DNA from: Deltaproteobacteria bacterium
Lineage (GTDB): Bacteria; Myxococcota_A; Polyangia; Polyangiales; Houyiibacteriaceae
DNA: 64,000 bases
Direction of reading: 5' to 3'
NCBI GenBank assembly: GCA_017644045.1
Contig: JAEPMI010000009.1
Span: forward strand, 434,001-498,000
Shown here: positions 60,462 through 64,000 of the stretch, in pieces
Layout of the letters: every line of letters begins with the position of its first letter
Position numbering within the stretch: the first letter of the stretch is position 1
Position numbers and translations under genes: made by a program
Notes under the pieces: model-generated
Databases searched by the model: none
What the model was told of the DNA's origin: nothing
The model's input: the letters and a program-made list of their open reading frames with translations, nothing else

Positions 60462-61805
60462 TCAGCTTCGCCGAGCGCCCGGTGGCAGGATCGGGGCGAG
60501 GGAGTCTTCGGCCGCCAACGTTCGCCACACCCCGTCGTCTTCGAAGTCGTCGACCAGGTGCGGGAACGCCTCGTAGGTGTTGGCCCGGCTCGCCACCCAA
60601 CCCGTCCATGCACCGACCGCGAGGTGGGTGCCGGGAGCGACGTTCAGCATGCCGCTCTGCACGGCGCACTCGAAGTGCTTCTCGACGTGGAGGTGGCAGT
60701 CCGAGCGCGCGGTGGAGACGATGCGTGCGTTGAGGCCGCCGGCGAAGACGACGATCCCCTGGTAGCCCACCGTCAGGTCGAGGCAGTGCACTTCACCCAG
60801 GAAGACGTAGGCCCACGCGGCGTCGCCATTGGACAGGTCGCGAAGCTGGAGCGTCTTCGCGGTCACGACCGGATCGGTCACCACGACCACCGTCGGCGCC
60901 TCGAGCCAGGGGCTCCACCCCGCGGGGCGCTCGCCTCGGAGGGGCGCCTTCGCCATGAACGAGTCGAGGGCTGCCAGGCCGGGCACGCGCAGCGCGAAGT
61001 CGTCCGCGCGGAAGAGCTGGTTCCGGTTCCCTGCCAGCAGGCGATGGACCTCGTCCGATGTCTCGGTCTCCAGCGCATCGAAGAACGCGTCCGCCCCCAG
61101 CCGCTCGGCCTTCGCCTTCGATTTCTTCGGCTTCGCCACCTTTCGGGTGACGCGGGTCGGGAAGCGATAGCTCTTGGGCACCTTCGTGTGGCCATCGACG
61201 AGGTTGGACACGACCGAGCTGACGCTGTCGTCGGTGATCGTCTCCGCATCGAAGGTCAGGACCTCCTCGGCCTCGGCGGTGCCACCGAAGGCACCATCGA
61301 ACGCCCCGATGCTCAGCCGGGTCTCCGGCCAGAACGACACGGTGCCGTCGCCGGCACCGCTGATCAGGAAGTCGGTCTCGAAGTGACGCCCGACATGGGT
61401 CGACGCGTCGGGCGCAGCGAAGCACGCAGCGTTCGTCGCGACCAGACCGCCAGCGAACAGGGCGACGTGGTCGGAGAGCGTCACGACCGAATCGCAGCGG
61501 ACCTCGTCGAGGAACACGAACGCACGCGCGTCCCGCATCGATGCGTCGCCGACCAGCGACTCCGCCGACAACACCAACGGCCCGTCGACCTCGACGGGCG
61601 CCGCGAAGACCACCAGGCCCACCGGCTGGTCCGTCTCCAGGTCGGCGTAGTCCACCTCCGCCCACGGTTCGTCGACCCAGAGGAAGGCGCTGTCCTCGCG
61701 CACCTGGTCGATGAACCACCCCACCATGTCGAGGCTGCGTTCGGGCAGCTCCTGCTCGCACAGGGCGTCCCAGCATGCGTCTGCGTCGATCTCATACACG
61801 CTCAC
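60462..61805 (-). CDS. Hypothetical protein with an internal duplication
   Basis: A 447-residue soluble protein made of two related halves. Residues ~60-175 (VFLDEVRCDSVVTLSDHVAL then FAGGLVATNAACFA) and ~305-425 (VFLGEVHCLDLTVGYQGIVV then FAGGLNARIVSTAR) align well. Each looks like a parallel beta-helix or polymer-forming domain. Between them is a Lys-rich linker (KVAKPKKSKAKAERL). Function unknown; likely cytoplasmic. It is the last gene of an operon with the genes at 61836 and 62382. Confidence 0.7.
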   Translation of the reverse strand: MSVYEIDADACWDALCEQELPERSLDMVGWFIDQVREDSAFLWVDEPWAEVDYADLETDQPVGLVVFAAPVEVDGPLVLSAESLVGDASMRDARAFVFLDEVRCDSVVTLSDHVALFAGGLVATNAACFAAPDASTHVGRHFETDFLISGAGDGTVSFWPETRLSIGAFDGAFGGTAEAEEVLTFDAETITDDSVSSVVSNLVDGHTKVPKSYRFPTRVTRKVAKPKKSKAKAERLGADAFFDALETETSDEVHRLLAGNRNQLFRADDFALRVPGLAALDSFMAKAPLRGERPAGWSPWLEAPTVVVVTDPVVTAKTLQLRDLSNGDAAWAYVFLGEVHCLDLTVGYQGIVVFAGGLNARIVSTARSDCHLHVEKHFECAVQSGMLNVAPGTHLAVGAWTGWVASRANTYEAFPHLVDDFEDDGVWRTLAAEDSLAPILPPGARRS

Positions 61806-61835
61806 GTCGCACCTCCCTCATCGGCTCGGTCGAGC

Positions 61836-62363
61836 TCAGGTCACGAAGCGCCGCAACGTCGCCTCGATCGGTCCGACGTCGCCGCCGAACGGCGTCCCGC
61901 GCGCGATCACCCGCTTGCCTGCCGGCCAGGTCGCCTGCAACGCCTTCGAGCTCGACCCGATCTGCATGCGCCGACCGATCTGCAGCTCTCGCAGCTCACA
62001 GAGCGACTGACCGCCGACCTCGCGGACCTGACCGCCGCCCACGTCGATCACCAGCAGCACGGACCTCGCGTCCACGGGCTGGGCGCGCTTCTTCTCGCGT
62101 GAGCCGCGAAGCAGGACGATCGCGCCGCCGGCCCCGAGCCCGACGAGGACACCGAGCCCGAGCAGGGGCACGCCGGTCGCGAAGGCGAGCACCACCGGAG
62201 CGATCGTGAAGATGAGCGCGATGAGCGCGAAGACGAACGACGCGGTGCTCACCCAGCCCCAGCCGCGGTCGACCACGTAGACCTGATCGCCGGCCTGGAG
62301 CACTTGGTAGCCGTTCGACTCGGCGAGGACCGTCGCGTCGGTCCCGTCGTGGAGAGTGACCAT
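61836..62363 (-). CDS. Membrane protein with two central membrane segments
   Basis: A 175-residue protein. A beta-type N-terminal domain (MVTLHDGTDATVLAESNGYQ) is followed by two membrane segments (about residues 38-62 and 64-85) and a C-terminal domain (VLLVIDVGGGQVREVGGQSL, QIGSSSKALQATWPAG). Family not recognised. It lies 18 nt after the hydrolase gene and 30 nt before the next gene, so they are probably co-transcribed. Confidence 0.65.
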   Translation of the reverse strand: MVTLHDGTDATVLAESNGYQVLQAGDQVYVVDRGWGWVSTASFVFALIALIFTIAPVVLAFATGVPLLGLGVLVGLGAGGAIVLLRGSREKKRAQPVDARSVLLVIDVGGGQVREVGGQSLCELRELQIGRRMQIGSSSKALQATWPAGKRVIARGTPFGGDVGPIEATLRRFVT

Positions 62364-62381
62364 GGAGGCGAGCCTACCAGC

Positions 62382-64000
62382 TCACTCGGGGTCGCAGACT
62401 CCGTCGCAGGTGTGCTCGACGAGGCCGTCGGGCATCAGGAAGCGATCGATCTGCTCTTGGAGCGCCGGGTTTCGACGGACGCCTTCGTGAACCTCGTTGT
62501 TCGGGAAGGTCTCGGGGCGGGGGTTCGGCTCGATGCCGAAGTCGACCTCGACGATCGCCGAGGGGAGCGGGCCTTCCATGGCCTCGAGCCCCCAGATCGT
62601 CCGCGGCGCCGGCTGGAGCAGCGGGATCCCGATGGCCCGCGCGTGGAAGTGAGCGCTGATCGCGGGGACGGCGGGGTCGGCGAGCCCGGTCTGGATGAGG
62701 ACCTGCCGATCCTCCGGTGCACCGAGTGGCGGGTCGACCAGGAGGTGCGTCGCGTAGGTGTGCGGATCGATGCGGTCCATCGTGAGCTGCAGCAGCGCCG
62801 CGAACTTCTGCCGATCGAGCGGCGACTCGATGCTCACGTCGAGCAGGACCCGGAACGCGCCGAAGGCGACCGAGCGATACATCATCATCGAGAAGTTCGC
62901 GCCCCCGCTGCCGAGCACCGCGCGACGCACATAGGGCGAGATCGCGGTGTAGGTGCCGCCGAGAATGTGGCCCTGGCTGATCCCGTAGAAGATCTCGCCG
63001 CCGCCCTCGAAGATGGGCGTGCCGTCTTCCCGCTGGAGCTCGGGCAGATCGCGGAGCGTCGACTGGCTCGCGTAGGCGAGGGCGAGCTGGTTGGCCATCC
63101 CCTGCATCACGCGGTCGATGAACGAGAGCGTCTCGGTCTCGTCCGCTCCGTCGGTCACCAGGCCGTTGCCCACCTCACTCTGGTCGGGCGCGAACATGCC
63201 CCACCAGTCGATGGCCGCGACGACCATGTAGCGCTCGTCGCCGAAGGCGTCCTGGAAGGAGCTCGTGATCTCCGTGCGCCGGCCGAAGAAGCCGTGTCCG
63301 AACTGGAGGAAGCGCGCCGGCTCGGTCCCTTCGTCGACGCTCTTGGGTACCAGGATGGTGGCCTCGTAGGTGTTGCGGCCCTCCGCGAGAGGCGCGCCGC
63401 TGGCGTCGCGGCGCAGGCGCCCGATCCCCGCGAGCTCCTCGTCGAGGTCGGAGGTCATGTAGCTCGGCACCTCGATCGTGAGCTCGATCCGGCGGGCGAT
63501 GTGCTCGGCCAAGCCGCCGAGCTCGGCCGGGTCGTCGATGACCTCGGTGATCGTCACCACCGGCGGGTCGGTCTCGAGGCGCGCGATGACGTCGTCACGG
63601 ACCGCCAAGAGATCGCCCGTCACGTTCGCGCGACTGCGAGTGGTGAAGTCCCACGCCAGCTGCAGGTCGCCACGAGTGACGCCCGCGGTCTCGAGCGGCG
63701 CGAAGACGTCGGCGTCGTAGCGCGCGGCCTCGGCGGCCAGGCGATCGGGCGGGGTCGTGCCGTCGCGCATCGCCGCGAATCCTTCGGGTGCGGTGAGCAT
63801 GCCGCCATCGCGCGCGGCGAGCGAATGGATGGCCACGACGTAGCGACGCTCGTAGTCGAGCGGCACCGCCGGACGAATGATGAGCGCCTGGACGTCGATC
63901 TCGTCATCCGGGCGCGGGTCGAGCTCCGCGAAGTGCGGCACGAGCTCGCCCGTCTCGGTGTCGAGGAGCAGCGTCGGGCTCGCGAGCGTCGCGCTCCGAT
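62382..64000 (-). CDS. Large alpha/beta hydrolase-like protein, 5'-truncated by the window edge
   Basis: At least 538 residues; the open frame continues to the last base (SATLASPTLLLDTETGELVP precedes the first in-frame GTG), so the N-terminus is outside. The mid-part has FLQFGHGFFGRRTEI (oxyanion-type HGF) and the nucleophile elbow GISQGHILGGTY; the end has HFHARAIGIPLL with candidate catalytic His. It resembles the large secreted hydrolases often seen in Myxococcota. The C-terminus has CDGVCDPE. Substrate unknown. Confidence 0.75.
   Translation of the reverse strand, partial: RSATLASPTLLLDTETGELVPHFAELDPRPDDEIDVQALIIRPAVPLDYERRYVVAIHSLAARDGGMLTAPEGFAAMRDGTTPPDRLAAEAARYDADVFAPLETAGVTRGDLQLAWDFTTRSRANVTGDLLAVRDDVIARLETDPPVVTITEVIDDPAELGGLAEHIARRIELTIEVPSYMTSDLDEELAGIGRLRRDASGAPLAEGRNTYEATILVPKSVDEGTEPARFLQFGHGFFGRRTEITSSFQDAFGDERYMVVAAIDWWGMFAPDQSEVGNGLVTDGADETETLSFIDRVMQGMANQLALAYASQSTLRDLPELQREDGTPIFEGGGEIFYGISQGHILGGTYTAISPYVRRAVLGSGGANFSMMMYRSVAFGAFRVLLDVSIESPLDRQKFAALLQLTMDRIDPHTYATHLLVDPPLGAPEDRQVLIQTGLADPAVPAISAHFHARAIGIPLLQPAPRTIWGLEAMEGPLPSAIVEVDFGIEPNPRPETFPNNEVHEGVRRNPALQEQIDRFLMPDGLVEHTCDGVCDPE

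Overview
The window looks like a chromosomal segment from a high-GC, Gram-negative member of the Myxococcota, most like the Polyangia/Sandaracinaceae type. This is inferred from content only: four Hanks-type Ser/Thr kinases, a MYXO-CTERM tail, MopE-type CNGxDDDCDGxxD motifs, a Myxococcus cysteine-rich repeat, ankyrin proteins, many short lipoproteins with acidic spacers, a secreted caspase and a cobalamin-controlled TonB receptor. No tRNA, rRNA, CRISPR array, insertion sequence or phage gene was recognised. Genes are densely packed, with many ATGA/TGATG stop-start overlaps.

Layout. 0-4 kb: gshB and a lipoprotein (minus), then a D12-class adenine methyltransferase, a small membrane protein and a DUF4266-DUF3570 pair (plus). 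4-8.7 kb: an accessory stretch with two ankyrin proteins, a possible orphan toxin/immunity pair, a lone antitoxin-like gene and a repeat-rich intergenic region with a 29-bp perfect inverted repeat. 8.7-12.5 kb: lipoproteins and a large anchored protein. 12.6-20.7 kb: yebC-ruvC-Mur ligase (lacking the N-terminal MurE domain)-lipoprotein-L,D-transpeptidase-cardiolipin synthase, then a GGDEF-EAL protein. 20.7-27.2 kb: a Cys-rich surface protein, the DGPF/ECF42 pair, and a kinase-PEGA-like-LamG operon. 27.3-31.4 kb: ruvA-ruvB-membrane protein-FecCD permease-ATPase. 31.5-37.5 kb: exported and membrane proteins of unknown role, then a hipA-hipB pair.

37.5-42.8 kb: an ECF sigma factor-kinase operon next to a secreted caspase; kinase and caspase carry similar PPC-like repeats. 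43-45 kb: an MscS channel and a lipoprotein. 45.1-48.7 kb: a cobalamin riboswitch, a TonB-dependent receptor and a propeller-like lipoprotein, the best candidate for an undescribed system (a BtuB/BtuG-like B12 uptake pair). 48.8-54.3 kb: a foldback element beside a duplicated cyclase tail, then a kinase-cyclase operon divergent from another kinase. 54.3-56.9 kb: an Mpo1-like gene and a GxxExxY gene inside ~75-bp inverted repeats. 56.9-64 kb: an M23 peptidase with FG-GAP, MopE and MYXO-CTERM parts, a TolB-like lipoprotein, and an operon of unknown proteins led by an alpha/beta hydrolase that runs off the end.

Functionally the window mixes housekeeping DNA repair (RuvABC), envelope maintenance (Mur ligase, L,D-transpeptidase, cardiolipin synthase, MscS, M23), nutrient uptake (B12 receptor, FecCD transporter) and dense signalling (kinases, cyclase, c-di-GMP enzyme, ECF factors). 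Starts were chosen by ribosome-binding sites, signal peptides and overlaps. Family assignments are from recognised motifs, without database searches.
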